Origin: Pseudomonas sp. IPO3778
GTDB lineage: Bacteria; Pseudomonadota; Gammaproteobacteria; Pseudomonadales; Pseudomonadaceae
Assembly (NCBI RefSeq): GCF_013386825.1
Contig: NZ_JACARC010000045.1
Coordinates: 1-64,000, forward strand
Length of the DNA: 64,000 nt
Direction: 5' to 3'
The notes under the pieces were generated by a model. That model was not told the origin of the DNA and ran no database searches. It saw only the letters and a list, made by a program, of their open reading frames with translations. Below are positions 25,146 to 34,420 of this stretch, piece after piece. The translations under genes were made by a program, and so were the position numbers. How positions within the stretch are numbered: the stretch's first letter is position 1; every line of letters starts with the position of its first letter.

Positions 25146-25939
25146 TATTGAGTAACGTCAGCGTTGAAGTACTTCTCGGACAGCTTCTTCAACGTGCCGT
25201 CGGCGCGCAGTTCGTCGAGGGCCTTGTTCACCGCAGCCAGCAGTTCAGGCTCGCCTTTGCGCAGGGCAATACCGGCTTCCTGACGGGAGAACGCAGCACC
25301 TGCCGCGGCAGTGTCCTTGGCTTTCTTGGCGTATTCCAGCGCCGCCAGGCGGTCGATCAGGATGGCGTCGACACGGCCGATGCGCAGGTCCTGGAACTTG
25401 GTAGGGTCATCGTTGTAGGTTTTGACAATGGCTTTCGGTTGGTTTTCCTTGAGCCATTGTTCGTAGTTGGTGCCCAGGCCCACACCGATTTTCTTGCCGG
25501 CCAGGTCGTCGGCGGTCTTGATGGTGTCGACGTTTTTCGCCAGGGTCAGCGCCTGGATCCCGGAGACGGTGTACGGCGTGGAGAAGTCATACTTTGCCTT
25601 GCGCGCGTCGGAGATGGTCACCTGGTTGACGACCGCGTCCAGGCGCTTGGATTCCAGGGCGGCGAGGATGCCATCCCACGGCGTGGCTTGCAGCTTGACC
25701 TTGACGCCCAGCTTCTTGGCCAGCGCTTCAGACAACTCGACCTCGAAACCGCTGAGCTTGCCGTTTTCATCGACGAAGCTGAACGGCGGGTAGGTGCCTT
25801 CCAGGCCAATCTTGATTTCGCCGGCTTTCTTGATGTCAGCCAACTGCTCGCCAGCCACTGCCTGGCCCAGCCACCCGGCGCCAAGCGCCAGCCCCAACGT
25901 GCCAACCAGTAACGTGCGACGGAATACAGAAATAGTCAT
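25145..25939 (-). CDS. tcyJ: Cystine ABC transporter substrate-binding protein
   Basis: A 264-residue periplasmic binding protein of the FliY/TcyJ type. The signal peptide (about 1-29) ends QAVAGE. The ligand-binding core begins EIKIGLEGTYPPFSFVDENG and includes LDAVVNQVTISDARKAKYDFS. It has no cysteine and no methionine after the start. First gene of the leftward tcyJLN operon, with a REP and a GGAATATC palindrome upstream. Confidence 0.87.
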   Translation of the reverse strand: MTISVFRRTLLVGTLGLALGAGWLGQAVAGEQLADIKKAGEIKIGLEGTYPPFSFVDENGKLSGFEVELSEALAKKLGVKVKLQATPWDGILAALESKRLDAVVNQVTISDARKAKYDFSTPYTVSGIQALTLAKNVDTIKTADDLAGKKIGVGLGTNYEQWLKENQPKAIVKTYNDDPTKFQDLRIGRVDAILIDRLAALEYAKKAKDTAAAGAAFSRQEAGIALRKGEPELLAAVNKALDELRADGTLKKLSEKYFNADVTQ

Positions 25940-26014
25940 GAAGAGCCCCTGTGTTTTTTATGTTGAGCGATGCAGGTGACGCGGTAGTCGTATCCTGCCT
26001 TAAAAGCGCCGTGT

Positions 26015-26037
26015 GTGGGAGCCGGGCTTGCCCGCGA
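26015..26037. repeat. Single REP, GTGGGAGCCGGGCTTGCCCGCG type
   Basis: Unpaired arm between the tcyJ start and the palindrome at 26,152; no inverted partner within 100 bp. Confidence 0.8.
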
Positions 26038-26151
26038 TTGCATCAACTCGGTGTTTTGGATCCGCCCAGTCATGCGTATCGCCATCAAGCTCGCCTACGG
26101 CGCGACTATAAAGCCGGCTTTTAAGACTTGAAAATAATATAAAATCAAAAT

Positions 26152-26172
26152 GATATTCCCTTATGGAATATC
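26152..26172. promoter_or_regulatory. GATATTCC/GGAATATC palindrome, candidate CysB-type site
   Basis: Perfect 8-bp inverted repeat GATATTCC (26152-26159) and GGAATATC (26165-26172) with a 5-bp centre. It overlaps the dcyD stop codon and lies in an AT-rich patch 210 bp upstream of tcyJ. GGAATA elements also occur before the orphan metQ and the desulfurisation operon. Binding by CysB or a similar regulator is an inference. Confidence 0.45.
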
Positions 26173-27163
26173 AAAAGCTCGAACCATACGCAAACAACGC
26201 CGGTGCACCACCGGTATGCAGGAAGATGATCGGTCCCTCTTCAAAACGCTGTCGACCCATGCCGTCCAGCAAGCCGGCCATGGCCTTGCCCGTGTAGACC
26301 GGGTCCAGCAGCAAACCTTCCTGGCTGGCCACCAGCTTGATCGCCGCCAGCGTGCCGGCATTCGGCTCGCCATAACGGGGGGCGAAGTACTCGTCCCACA
26401 GGATCACCTTGAACGCGTCCGGCACCGGCACGCCGAGCAATTCGGCCGTGCGTTCGGCCAGGTTTTGCACCTTGGGCCGCTGGTCTTCGTCCGTACGGGA
26501 CACGGTAACGCCAATCACCGGCAAGTCCGGCAGCACTTCGCTCAACGCCAGTGCCAGGCCGCTGTGGGTGCCGGCGCTGCCCGAGGCCAGGACCACGGCG
26601 GCGAACTGAATGCCACTGTCTTCAATCTGCCCGGCCAGCTCCAGCCCGGCGCGCACGTAACCCAGTGCGCCCAAAGCATTGGAGCCGCCGATGGGCACCA
26701 GGTACGGCTTCTTGCCGTTGCTGCGCAAGCGGTCGGCGAGGGCGTTGAGTTGGGCGTCGACGTTGTCCAGGTTCTCCACCAATTCGACCTTGGCGTCGAA
26801 CAGGTCCAGCAGCAGGCGGTTGCCGTTGCCCAGGTAGTTGGGGTCTTCGGTGCCCGTCGGGTTTTCCAGCAGGGCGACGCAGCCCAGGCCCAGCTTGGCC
26901 GCCAATGCAGCGGTCTGGCGCACATGGTTGGACTGGATCGCGCCGGCGGTGACCAGGGTATCGGCACCTTGGGCGATCGCGTCGGCGGCGAGGTATTCGA
27001 GTTTGCGCAGCTTGTTACCGCCCATGGCCAGCGGGGTGGTGTCGTCGCGTTTGACGTAGATATCACGCCCCAGCCAGGCCGAAAGCCGCTCGAGTTTTTC
27101 CAGGGCGGTGGCGCCGCCCAGCAGTTCCAGACGGTTAAAACGGTCGAGCTGTTGTTTGATCAT
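26171..27163 (-). CDS. dcyD: D-cysteine desulfhydrase
   Basis: A 330-residue PLP-dependent enzyme of the ACC deaminase/DcyD family, converting D-cysteine to pyruvate, ammonia and sulfide in the cytoplasm. The PLP lysine is in GGNKLRK (Lys51), the SNHVRQTAA motif follows, and GSAGTHSGLALAL and HTGGAPALFAYG bind the cofactor. I chose the ATG at 27163, which gives the family N-terminus MIKQQLDRFNR. It lies upstream of the cystine importer on the same strand, as in enterobacteria where dcyD neighbours fliY, so imported D-cystine can be used as a sulfur source. Confidence 0.9.
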   Translation of the reverse strand: MIKQQLDRFNRLELLGGATALEKLERLSAWLGRDIYVKRDDTTPLAMGGNKLRKLEYLAADAIAQGADTLVTAGAIQSNHVRQTAALAAKLGLGCVALLENPTGTEDPNYLGNGNRLLLDLFDAKVELVENLDNVDAQLNALADRLRSNGKKPYLVPIGGSNALGALGYVRAGLELAGQIEDSGIQFAAVVLASGSAGTHSGLALALSEVLPDLPVIGVTVSRTDEDQRPKVQNLAERTAELLGVPVPDAFKVILWDEYFAPRYGEPNAGTLAAIKLVASQEGLLLDPVYTGKAMAGLLDGMGRQRFEEGPIIFLHTGGAPALFAYGSSF

Positions 27164-27329
27164 GGCTACGCACGGGTGGTCAGAGATGCAGCGACTATAG
27201 GCAGGCACTTTTCAGTGGGCAACCGCCAATCGCTTATGTCGGCGGGTTATTAGCATTGCACTATTGGTTCTTAAGGGCGCTCCGGTGCCTTGCCGTAAAG
27301 TGATCGGCATTTCGTCAGGAGTGAAGACC

Positions 27330-28256
27330 GTGAGTGAGCGTTCCAGTCATTGGCAATTACAGACCATCGTCAGCCAACTGCGCAGCGCCCGGGACCAGTG
27401 GCGCACCCGCAACGGCCGGGTCAGCGGCGAGCAGGGCGGGCGCGAGCTGCCTTCGCGGGAGGCCGTGGCGCAGATCCTTGAAGCGTTGTGCGGTGCGCTG
27501 TTTCCCATGCGGTTGGGGCCGGTGGACCTGCGTGAAGAAAGTGAAGACTTCTACGTCGGCCATACCCTGGATGTGGCGCTGAATGCGTTGCTCGCCCAGG
27601 CGCGGTTGGAGCTGCGTTACGCCGCGCGCCAAGGCGGCCAGGATGACAGTGCGGTGGACGCCCATGCCATCCACCTGATCCAGGATTTCGCCCTGGCCTT
27701 GCCCGCCTTGCGCAGCCTGCTGGACACCGACGTACTCGCCGCCTACCACGGCGACCCGGCGGCCCGCAGCGTGGATGAAGTGCTGCTGTGCTACCCGGGG
27801 ATTCTGGCGGTGATTCACCATCGCCTGGCTCACCATCTGTACCGTGCAGGCTTGCCGTTGCTGGCGCGCATCAGTGCGGAAATCGCTCACTCGGCGACCG
27901 GGATTGATATCCACCCGGGTGCACAGATCGGCCCGAGCTTCTTTATCGACCACGGGACGGGTGTGGTGATTGGCGAGACGGCGATCATCGGCGAGCGGGT
28001 GCGTATCTATCAGGCTGTGACCCTGGGCGCCAAGCGTTTCCCGGCGGACGAGGATGGGCAACTGCAGAAGGGCCATCCGCGGCATCCGATTGTTGAGGAT
28101 GATGTGGTGATTTATGCCGGGGCGACGATCCTGGGGCGGATCACGATTGGCAAGGGTTCGACCATTGGCGGCAACGTGTGGCTGACGCGAAGCGTGCCGG
28201 CGGGGGCGAACCTGACCCAGGCGAATCTGCAGCATGATGACGGGACGCAGAAGTAA
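27330..28256 (+). CDS. epsC: Serine O-acetyltransferase
   Basis: A 308-residue EpsC/CysE-type enzyme making O-acetylserine for cysteine synthesis. The N-terminal helical region is followed by a left-handed beta-helix with hexapeptide repeats (GIDIHPGAQIGPSFFIDHG, VIGETAIIGERVRIY, TIGGNVWLT) from about 210. I chose the GTG at 27330, preceded by CAGGAG nine bases upstream; earlier in-frame codons give an unlikely N-terminus. It is divergent from dcyD, so the two genes share a 166-bp control region. Confidence 0.87.
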   Translation: MSERSSHWQLQTIVSQLRSARDQWRTRNGRVSGEQGGRELPSREAVAQILEALCGALFPMRLGPVDLREESEDFYVGHTLDVALNALLAQARLELRYAARQGGQDDSAVDAHAIHLIQDFALALPALRSLLDTDVLAAYHGDPAARSVDEVLLCYPGILAVIHHRLAHHLYRAGLPLLARISAEIAHSATGIDIHPGAQIGPSFFIDHGTGVVIGETAIIGERVRIYQAVTLGAKRFPADEDGQLQKGHPRHPIVEDDVVIYAGATILGRITIGKGSTIGGNVWLTRSVPAGANLTQANLQHDDGTQK

Positions 28257-28291
28257 AACACTGCTCTCTCTAACGATCACATAGATCAAAT

Positions 28292-28377
28292 GTGGGAGCT
28301 GGCTTGCCTGCGATAGCGGTGTATCAGCAACAGATGTATGGCTGACCCACCGCTATCGCAGGCAAGCCAGCTCCCAC
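28292..28377. repeat. REPIN, GTGGGAGCTGGCTTGC type
   Basis: Inverted arms GTGGGAGCTGGCTTGCC... and ...GGCAAGCCAGCTCCCAC, including CGATAGCGGTG/CACCGCTATCG, flank a short centre. It lies after the epsC stop codon. Confidence 0.9.
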
Positions 28378-28523
28378 AATGGATCGCATTCCAGTCTCGG
28401 CCAGTATTTCGCTCAGCAATCGCTGAACGTTTTGTCATCCCCACACGTCATACCATTCCTTGAGCTAGTGTAGGAAACACCTACCACTCGGCCCTGCGAT
28501 TAGTCCTCAAACCCCTATCCATG

Positions 28524-28551
28524 TTTAACTTGACTGTTCGTTCAAGTTAAA
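28524..28551. promoter_or_regulatory. BetI-type operator upstream of betT
   Basis: Perfect 10-bp inverted repeat TTTAACTTGA (28524-28533) and TCAAGTTAAA (28542-28551) separated by CTGTTCGT. The core TTGACTGTTCGTTCAA matches the known pattern of BetI boxes, in which TTGA and TTCAA flank an (A/G)ACGTTC-like centre. It lies 93 bp before the betT ATG. No betI gene is in the window, so regulation would be in trans and relieved by choline. Confidence 0.7.
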
Positions 28552-28643
28552 TCGGTGGTTCGCTGCCCGCTCACAACAGGAGGCTTACCTTTGCTGAGTC
28601 TGTTTTTCACAGCCACATCCCACACCCTTGAGGTGCGCCCTTC

Positions 28644-30644
28644 ATGAGTGCATCGTCCACACCTTCAAGCGGTCAGGTCCGCATGAACCCGCCGGTGTTT
28701 TACTTCGCCGCGAGTGTCATCCTGCTGTTCGGCCTGACGGTCATCGCTATTCCCGAACAAGCCGGCGCCTGGTTGCTGGCTGCACAAAACTGGGCGGCCA
28801 ATACGGTCGGCTGGTACTACATGCTGGCGATGACCCTGTATCTGGTCTTCGTGGTGGTCACCGCGTTATCGGGCTACGGCAAGATCAAACTCGGTGCCGA
28901 CCACGACGAGCCCGAATTCAGTTATTTGTCCTGGGCCGGCATGCTGTTCGCCGCCGGGATCAGCATCACGCTGTTTTTCTTCTGCGTGTCCGAACCGCTG
29001 ACGCACCTGGTGCAACCGCCCCAGGGCGAAGCCTTGAATGGTGACGCCGCGCGCCAGGCCATGCAGATCCTGTTTCTGCACTGGGGCCTCCACGGCTGGG
29101 GCGTGTTCGCCTTCGTCGGCATGGCCCTGGCGTACTTCGCCTACCGGCATAACCTGCCGCTGGCGTTGCGCTCGGCGCTGTACCCGCTGATCGGCAAGCG
29201 CATCAACGGCCCCATCGGGTACGCAGTGGACGGCTTCGGCATCATCGCCACGGTGTTCGGCCTCGGCGCCGACATGGGCTTCGGTGTGTTGCACCTCAAC
29301 TCCGGGCTGGACTACCTGTTCGGCGTGGCCCACACCCAGTGGATCCAGGTCGGCCTTATCACCTTGATGATGGGCGCGGCGATCCTGGTGGCAGTCTCCG
29401 GCGTCGACAAGGGCGTGCGAGTGATGTCCGACATCAACATGCTGCTAGCCTGTGCGCTGCTGCTGTTCGTGTTGTTCGCCGGGCCCACCCAGCACTTGCT
29501 CAACACTCTGATCCAGAACATCGGCGACTACCTGGGCGCCTTGCCGACCAAGAGTTTCGACCTCTACGCCTACGACAAACCCAGCGACTGGCTGGGCGGT
29601 TGGACGGTGTTCTACTGGGCCTGGTGGATCGCATGGTCGCCGTTCGTGGGCCTCTTCATCGCGCGTATTTCCCGCGGCCGCACCATCCGTGAATTCGTGT
29701 TCGGCGTGCTGTTGATTCCACTCGGTTTCACCCTGGCGTGGATGTCGATCTTCGGCAACAGTGCCATCGACCAGGTGCTCAACCACGGCCTCACGGCGCT
29801 CGGTCAGTCGGCCATCGATGACCCGTCGATGAGCCTCTACCTGCTGCTGGAAACCTACCCGTGGAGCAAGACCGTCATCGCGGTCACAGTGTTTATCAGC
29901 TTCGTGTTCTTCGTCACCTCGGCCGACTCCGGCACCGTGGTGCTCTCGACCTTGTCGGCCAAAGGCGGCAACGCCGATGAAGACGGGCCGAAGTGGCTGC
30001 GAGTGTTCTGGGGTGCGATGACGGCATTGGTGACCAGTGCGCTGCTGTTTGCCGGCAGCATCGACTCACTCAAGTCTGCGGTGGTGCTGACCTCGCTGCC
30101 GTTCTCGATGATTTTGCTGCTGATGATGTGGGGGCTGCACAAGGCGTTCTACCTCGAATCCCAGAAGCAGATCGCGCAGATGCATTCCCTCGCGCCGGTG
30201 TCGGGCTCACGCAAGGGCACCGGCGGTTGGCGCCAGCGCCTGAGCCAGGCGGTGCACTTCCCGTCACGGGATGAGGTGTACCGTTTCCTTGAGACCACGG
30301 TGCGTCCGGCCATTGAAGAAGTGACCGCGGTGTTCGTCGAGAAGGGCCTGAACGTGGTGGCCCAGCCGGACCCGGCCAACGACAGCGTCAGCCTGGAAAT
30401 CGGCCACGGCGAGCAGCATCCGTTCGTGTACCAGGTGCAGATGCGCGGCTATTTCACGCCGTCATTTGCGCGGGGCGGGATGGGCTCCAAACAGCTCAAC
30501 AACCGCCGCTACTACCGTGCCGAAGTGCACCTGAGTGAGGGCAGCCAGGACTACGACCTGGTGGGCTACACCAAGGAGCAGATCATCAACGATATCCTCG
30601 ACCAGTACGAACGGCACATGCAGTTCCTGCACCTGGTTCGTTAG
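28644..30644 (+). CDS. betT: BCCT-family choline transporter
   Basis: A 666-residue betaine/carnitine/choline transporter with twelve predicted membrane segments. The family signature region around FYWAWWIAWSPFVGLFIARISRGR (about residues 322-345; key residues WAWWIAWSP) is complete, and an early GMLFAAGISITLFFF segment is present. A cytoplasmic C-terminal domain of about 160 residues, typical of osmosensing BetT proteins, follows the last helix. Imports choline with protons for glycine betaine synthesis. It stands alone with a BetI-type operator upstream. Confidence 0.88.
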   Translation: MSASSTPSSGQVRMNPPVFYFAASVILLFGLTVIAIPEQAGAWLLAAQNWAANTVGWYYMLAMTLYLVFVVVTALSGYGKIKLGADHDEPEFSYLSWAGMLFAAGISITLFFFCVSEPLTHLVQPPQGEALNGDAARQAMQILFLHWGLHGWGVFAFVGMALAYFAYRHNLPLALRSALYPLIGKRINGPIGYAVDGFGIIATVFGLGADMGFGVLHLNSGLDYLFGVAHTQWIQVGLITLMMGAAILVAVSGVDKGVRVMSDINMLLACALLLFVLFAGPTQHLLNTLIQNIGDYLGALPTKSFDLYAYDKPSDWLGGWTVFYWAWWIAWSPFVGLFIARISRGRTIREFVFGVLLIPLGFTLAWMSIFGNSAIDQVLNHGLTALGQSAIDDPSMSLYLLLETYPWSKTVIAVTVFISFVFFVTSADSGTVVLSTLSAKGGNADEDGPKWLRVFWGAMTALVTSALLFAGSIDSLKSAVVLTSLPFSMILLLMMWGLHKAFYLESQKQIAQMHSLAPVSGSRKGTGGWRQRLSQAVHFPSRDEVYRFLETTVRPAIEEVTAVFVEKGLNVVAQPDPANDSVSLEIGHGEQHPFVYQVQMRGYFTPSFARGGMGSKQLNNRRYYRAEVHLSEGSQDYDLVGYTKEQIINDILDQYERHMQFLHLVR

Positions 30645-30650
30645 GGCGGC

Positions 30651-30902
30651 TCAGGCCCTGCTGAGATAGAGGGCCAGGGCCACCAACGGCGCACCGAACA
30701 CCCCACTGCCGATCACCAGCTCCGAGACCACGGGCTGGCCGGCAGTGACGACGCCCACCGCGCCGTTCACCACCGCCACCACCAGCCAGATCCCGACAAA
30801 GCTGTAGGCCAGAATGTGCCGGCTGACGCCCAGCTTTTGGCCGATGAACAGCATCAGTGCGAGCAGGATCAGGCCAGAGGTGATGACGAGGGTGGTGTGC
30901 AT
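30651..30902 (-). CDS. Small membrane protein of unknown function
   Basis: An 83-residue protein with three predicted membrane helices (about 4-20, 30-50 and 60-80) and short charged links (GQKLGVSRH). No domain recognised. It converges with betT, their stops only 6 bp apart. A GGAG sits about ten bases before the ATG. A REPIN lies just upstream, so it is probably transcribed alone or with the downstream-oriented SDR gene reading through. Confidence 0.65.
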   Translation of the reverse strand: MHTTLVITSGLILLALMLFIGQKLGVSRHILAYSFVGIWLVVAVVNGAVGVVTAGQPVVSELVIGSGVFGAPLVALALYLSRA

Positions 30903-30949
30903 GGCTGAAGTCTCCTGATACCCGCTGATTCACAGCGAACACCAAACCT

Positions 30950-31041
30950 GTGGCGAGGGAGCTTGCTCCCGTTGGGCTGCGAAGCGGCCCCAAAATCTTG
31001 GGAGCGCTACGCACTCCAGCGGGAGCAAGCTCCCTCGCCAC
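30950..31041. repeat. REPIN, GTGGCGAGGGAGCTTGCTCCCG type
   Basis: Inverted arms GTGGCGAGGGAGCTTGC... and ...GCAAGCTCCCTCGCCAC flank a GC-rich centre with its own CGGCCCC/TTGGGAGCG elements. The second copy of this family is at 58,395. Confidence 0.9.
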
Positions 31042-31078
31042 AATATTAGTGCGTCGTAGAGTGAGTGGTTGTGTGGTT

Positions 31079-31810
31079 TCAGACCAGGCCGCCATTGGCC
31101 CGCAGGATTTGCCCGTTCACCCAGCCACCGGCCGGGCTCACCAGGAACGACACCACGCGGGCGATATCTTCCGGTTGGCCAAGGCGTTCCAGTGGCGGCA
31201 TCTTGGCCAGGCCCTGGATCTGCTCTTCGCTTTTTCCATGCAGAAACAATTCGGTCGCCACCGGGCCAGGCGCAACCGCGTTGACGGTGATGCGCCGGCC
31301 GCGCATTTCCTTGGCGAACACCTGAGTCAGGGATTCCACCGCCGCTTTGCTCGCGATGTACACCGCATAACCCGGGAAGTTGAGGCCGACGGTGCTGCTG
31401 GAGAAGTTGACGATGCGCCCGCCGTCGTTCATGCGGGTGGCGGCTTCACGCAGGGCATTGAAGGTGCCGCGGGTGTGGATGTCGAAGTTCTGGTTGTACA
31501 GCTCGTCGCTGTGCTGGGCCAGGGGCAGTACTTTGAGAATCCCGGCGTTGTTGACCAGCACATCGACCTTGCCCAGTTGGGCTTCGGTCTCGTCGAACAG
31601 TCGCTTGACGTCGGCGGCGCTGGCCACGTCGCCCTGGATCGCTATGGCTTGGTGGCCGGCCTGGCGCAACTCCACCACCAGCTTCGACGCTTCCGTGGCG
31701 CTGTTGGCGTAGTTGATGGCGACGGCGTAACCGTCGGCCGCCAGTTGTTTGGCAACCACGGCGCCGATGCCGCGGGAGGCGCCGGTAACGATAGCAACTT
31801 GAGTGGTCAT
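31079..31810 (-). CDS. SDR-family oxidoreductase
   Basis: A 243-residue classical short-chain dehydrogenase/reductase. The NAD(P)-binding motif is TGASRGIG (about 9-16), NNAG is near 88, the catalytic Ser is in NFSSST, and YxxxK reads YIASK. The C-terminus GQILRANGGLV is typical. Substrate unknown. It is divergent from a LysR gene 120 bp away, which probably controls it. Confidence 0.87.
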   Translation of the reverse strand: MTTQVAIVTGASRGIGAVVAKQLAADGYAVAINYANSATEASKLVVELRQAGHQAIAIQGDVASAADVKRLFDETEAQLGKVDVLVNNAGILKVLPLAQHSDELYNQNFDIHTRGTFNALREAATRMNDGGRIVNFSSSTVGLNFPGYAVYIASKAAVESLTQVFAKEMRGRRITVNAVAPGPVATELFLHGKSEEQIQGLAKMPPLERLGQPEDIARVVSFLVSPAGGWVNGQILRANGGLV

Positions 31811-31930
31811 GATCAGTTTCCTCGGGGGTTAGTGGCGGGGTGTGGAAGCAGATTCACATGTTTACCCAGGCCGATAAATGCGCCAGAGTTGCCTTGACTG
31901 TTCAAGAATCGCCAACAATGGAGGCACAAC

Positions 31931-32821
31931 GTGGACCAGGTCAAAGCGATGAAGGTGTTCGTACGAATCTACGAGCGCAGCAGCTTCACTCTAGCCGCGG
32001 ATGACCTGAACCTGCCCCGCGCCACCCTGACCCACACCCTCAACCAGTTCGAGGCCTGGCTCGGCACGCGCTTGCTGGAGCGCAGCACCCGCCGCGTGCG
32101 CCCAACGCTGGACGGCGAGGCCTACTACCTGCGCTGTGTGCAACTGCTGGCGGAGCTGGAAGAGGCGGAACTGGCCTTCCGTTCAGTGGCACCCAAGGGC
32201 CGCCTGCGGGTGGACCTGCATGGCACCCTGGCCAAGTACTTCGTGATTCCGGCACTCCCGCAATTCATGGCGCGCTACCCGGACATTGAACTGTCCATCA
32301 GCGAGGCGGACCGTTTCGTCGACCTGATCGCCGAAGGTGTGGATTGCGTGCTGCGTGCGGGCACCCTGGGGGATTCGGCGCTGATCGGCAGGCGTGTCGC
32401 GACGCTGCGCCAGGTGACCTGCGCGAGCCCGGCGTACCTGCGCAAATATGGCGAACCGAAAAGCCTCGCCGACCTCGGCGAGCACCGCGCGGTGAACTAC
32501 GTTTCGCGCACCACCGCCAAGCTGTTCCCGTTCGAATTCATGGTCGGTGGCCAGGTGCAGGAAGTGACGATCGAGGGGGCGCTGTCGGTGTTCGGTGCCG
32601 AGATTTACTCCGCCAGCGCCGTCGCCGGGCTGGGGATTATCCAGTGCCCGCACTACCGCATGGCCGAGCTGATCAGCCAGGGTGTGATGCAGGAAATCCT
32701 CACCGATACACCGCCGCCCCTGATGCCGGTGTCGGTGCTTTATCCGCAAAACCGACACATGTCGCCGAGGGTGCGCGTGTTCGTCGATTGGCTCGCCGAA
32801 ATCTTCGCCACCGCCCGCTAA
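31931..32821 (+). CDS. LysR-family transcriptional regulator
   Basis: A 296-residue regulator with an N-terminal winged HTH (residues about 1-60, including SSFTLAADDLNLPRATLTHTL) and a periplasmic-binding-like effector domain from about 90. The CrgA/AphB-like subgroup often represses or activates a divergent oxidoreductase gene; here the SDR gene fits that pattern. Effector unknown. Confidence 0.85.
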   Translation: MDQVKAMKVFVRIYERSSFTLAADDLNLPRATLTHTLNQFEAWLGTRLLERSTRRVRPTLDGEAYYLRCVQLLAELEEAELAFRSVAPKGRLRVDLHGTLAKYFVIPALPQFMARYPDIELSISEADRFVDLIAEGVDCVLRAGTLGDSALIGRRVATLRQVTCASPAYLRKYGEPKSLADLGEHRAVNYVSRTTAKLFPFEFMVGGQVQEVTIEGALSVFGAEIYSASAVAGLGIIQCPHYRMAELISQGVMQEILTDTPPPLMPVSVLYPQNRHMSPRVRVFVDWLAEIFATAR

Positions 32822-32961
32822 GCCACGTATTTACTGGGCTCCTTAAATTTAATTTCATCCGGGTAAAGGGTGTTTTGACTCCGAACTGTCACATGGCCAT
32901 CGCCTAATTGTGTGAAGCGTTTGACGCTTTCATTTCAGAACAGTGACGGAGACCGGTACCA

Positions 32962-34311
32962 ATGAAGACGTTATTAAGCCCCATGGTGGGTGCCGCCATG
33001 GCGAGCTTTATGCTGTCCGCCCACGCCGATTTTATCGATGACAGCCACGCCGATGTGACCCTGCTGAACCGCTACCTCAACCAGCAGGGGCGCGATGTGG
33101 TGAACAGCAATAACAAGGCCCACAGCGTGCGTGACTGGGGCCAGGGTTTTGAATTCAACTTCAAGTCGGGCTACACCGAAGGCACCGTAGGTTTCGGCCT
33201 GGACCTGCAAGCGTTCTATGGCTTGAAACTGGATTCCGGTGGCGACCTGGGCGACAAGGATCACCAGGGCCGTTACCCCGGCAGCATGTTCCCGCTGGAT
33301 GACGGCAAGTCGGCCGACCAGTTCGGCGTGCTCAGCCCGACCTTCAAAATGCGCTTCGCCCAGGATGAATTGCGCGTTGGTACGCTCTACGGCAACAACC
33401 CGGTACTGGCCAACACCGACGGTCGCCTGTACCAGCAGACCAACACCGGCGTGCAGTTGGTCTCCAAAGACTTGACCGACTTCACCTTTACCGCCGGTGA
33501 CATCCTCAAGACCAAGATCCGCAACGAAACCGGCGACCAGGGCATGATCACCGCCGGCGGCACCAAAGAGAGCGATCGCTTCCTCTACGGCGGCGCGGAC
33601 TACAAAGGCTTGCCGGATACGACCATCAGCTTGTGGTATTCGAACCTCGAGGATTACTACCAGCAGTTCTTCCTCGGTGCCAAGCGCCATGATGCCTTGC
33701 CGGTGGGCGCGATCGACACCGATGTACGCCTGTACCGCAGCTTGGGTGTGGGTGAAAACGCCGCCGGGGACAAAGACTTCTCCGCCGCAGGTCTGTACGG
33801 CGACGGCACCTCCAAGGGCCGTATCAACCAGTCCACCGTCAGCCTGTTGGAAAGCTACAGCCTGGACGGCCATACCGTCGGCCTGGGCATCCAGAAAAAC
33901 AGCGGCGACAGCGACTTCCCGTACCTGGATTCCGGCCTGAACAGCGGCGCCAGCAACCAGGGCCCGGGCTCGGGCGCCGACACCCCGGCACTCACCAACA
34001 TGCAATTGAACAAGTTCCAGCACGCCGGCGAGCGCACCTGGCTGGCCCAGTACAAATATGACTTCGGCAAACTCGGCCTCAATGGCCTGACGTTCGCCAC
34101 GTCCTACGCGCACGGTGATGACATCCGCACCGTCCAGGGCACTACCAGCGAATGGGAACGTAACATCACCCTGGCCTACCAGGTGCCGACCGGTACCCTC
34201 AAAGGCCTCGGTGTGACATGGCGAAATGCCCACGCCAGCCCGGACATTACCGGTGCCACCGTGCAAGATGAAAACCGCCTGTATGTGAGCTACGTCGTTC
34301 CACTCTGGTAG
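32962..34311 (+). CDS. OprD-family outer-membrane porin
   Basis: A 449-residue porin of the OprD/OpdK family. The signal peptide (1-22) ends LSAHAD. The N-terminus FIDDSHADVTLLNRYLNQQGRD and the following strand (FNFKSGYTEGTVGFGLDLQAFYG, about 67-89; key residues SGYTEG and VGFGLDLQAFYG) are diagnostic, and the chain ends with an aromatic-terminated beta strand (YVSYVVPLW). Such channels take up amino acids or carboxylic acids; the ligand is not evident. It is preceded by a short AT-rich promoter region and followed by a terminator. Confidence 0.88.
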   Translation: MKTLLSPMVGAAMASFMLSAHADFIDDSHADVTLLNRYLNQQGRDVVNSNNKAHSVRDWGQGFEFNFKSGYTEGTVGFGLDLQAFYGLKLDSGGDLGDKDHQGRYPGSMFPLDDGKSADQFGVLSPTFKMRFAQDELRVGTLYGNNPVLANTDGRLYQQTNTGVQLVSKDLTDFTFTAGDILKTKIRNETGDQGMITAGGTKESDRFLYGGADYKGLPDTTISLWYSNLEDYYQQFFLGAKRHDALPVGAIDTDVRLYRSLGVGENAAGDKDFSAAGLYGDGTSKGRINQSTVSLLESYSLDGHTVGLGIQKNSGDSDFPYLDSGLNSGASNQGPGSGADTPALTNMQLNKFQHAGERTWLAQYKYDFGKLGLNGLTFATSYAHGDDIRTVQGTTSEWERNITLAYQVPTGTLKGLGVTWRNAHASPDITGATVQDENRLYVSYVVPLW

Positions 34312-34360
34312 GAAATTGCTGTACAAAGAGCGGGCACACTTAAGCGATTCAGCCGCTTAA

Positions 34361-34397
34361 AAGGCTTGGGAATATCTTTATTCCCAGGCCTTATTTG
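34361..34397 (+). terminator. Intrinsic terminator after the porin gene
   Basis: 14-bp stem AAGGCTTGGGAATA (34361-34374) pairs with TATTCCCAGGCCTT (34379-34392) with one mismatch and a TCTT loop; ATTT follows. A smaller hairpin TTAAGCG/CGCTTAA lies just before it. Confidence 0.75.
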
Positions 34398-34420
34398 CTC
34401 ATAAGACCAGAGAGGATTCG

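Larger units (their letters stand above)
28257..28643. other. Intergenic region between epsC and betT
   Basis: Holds the REPIN at 28,292-28,377 and the BetI-type operator at 28,524-28,551. I see no gene in it. The betT promoter should lie near the operator. Confidence 0.6.
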
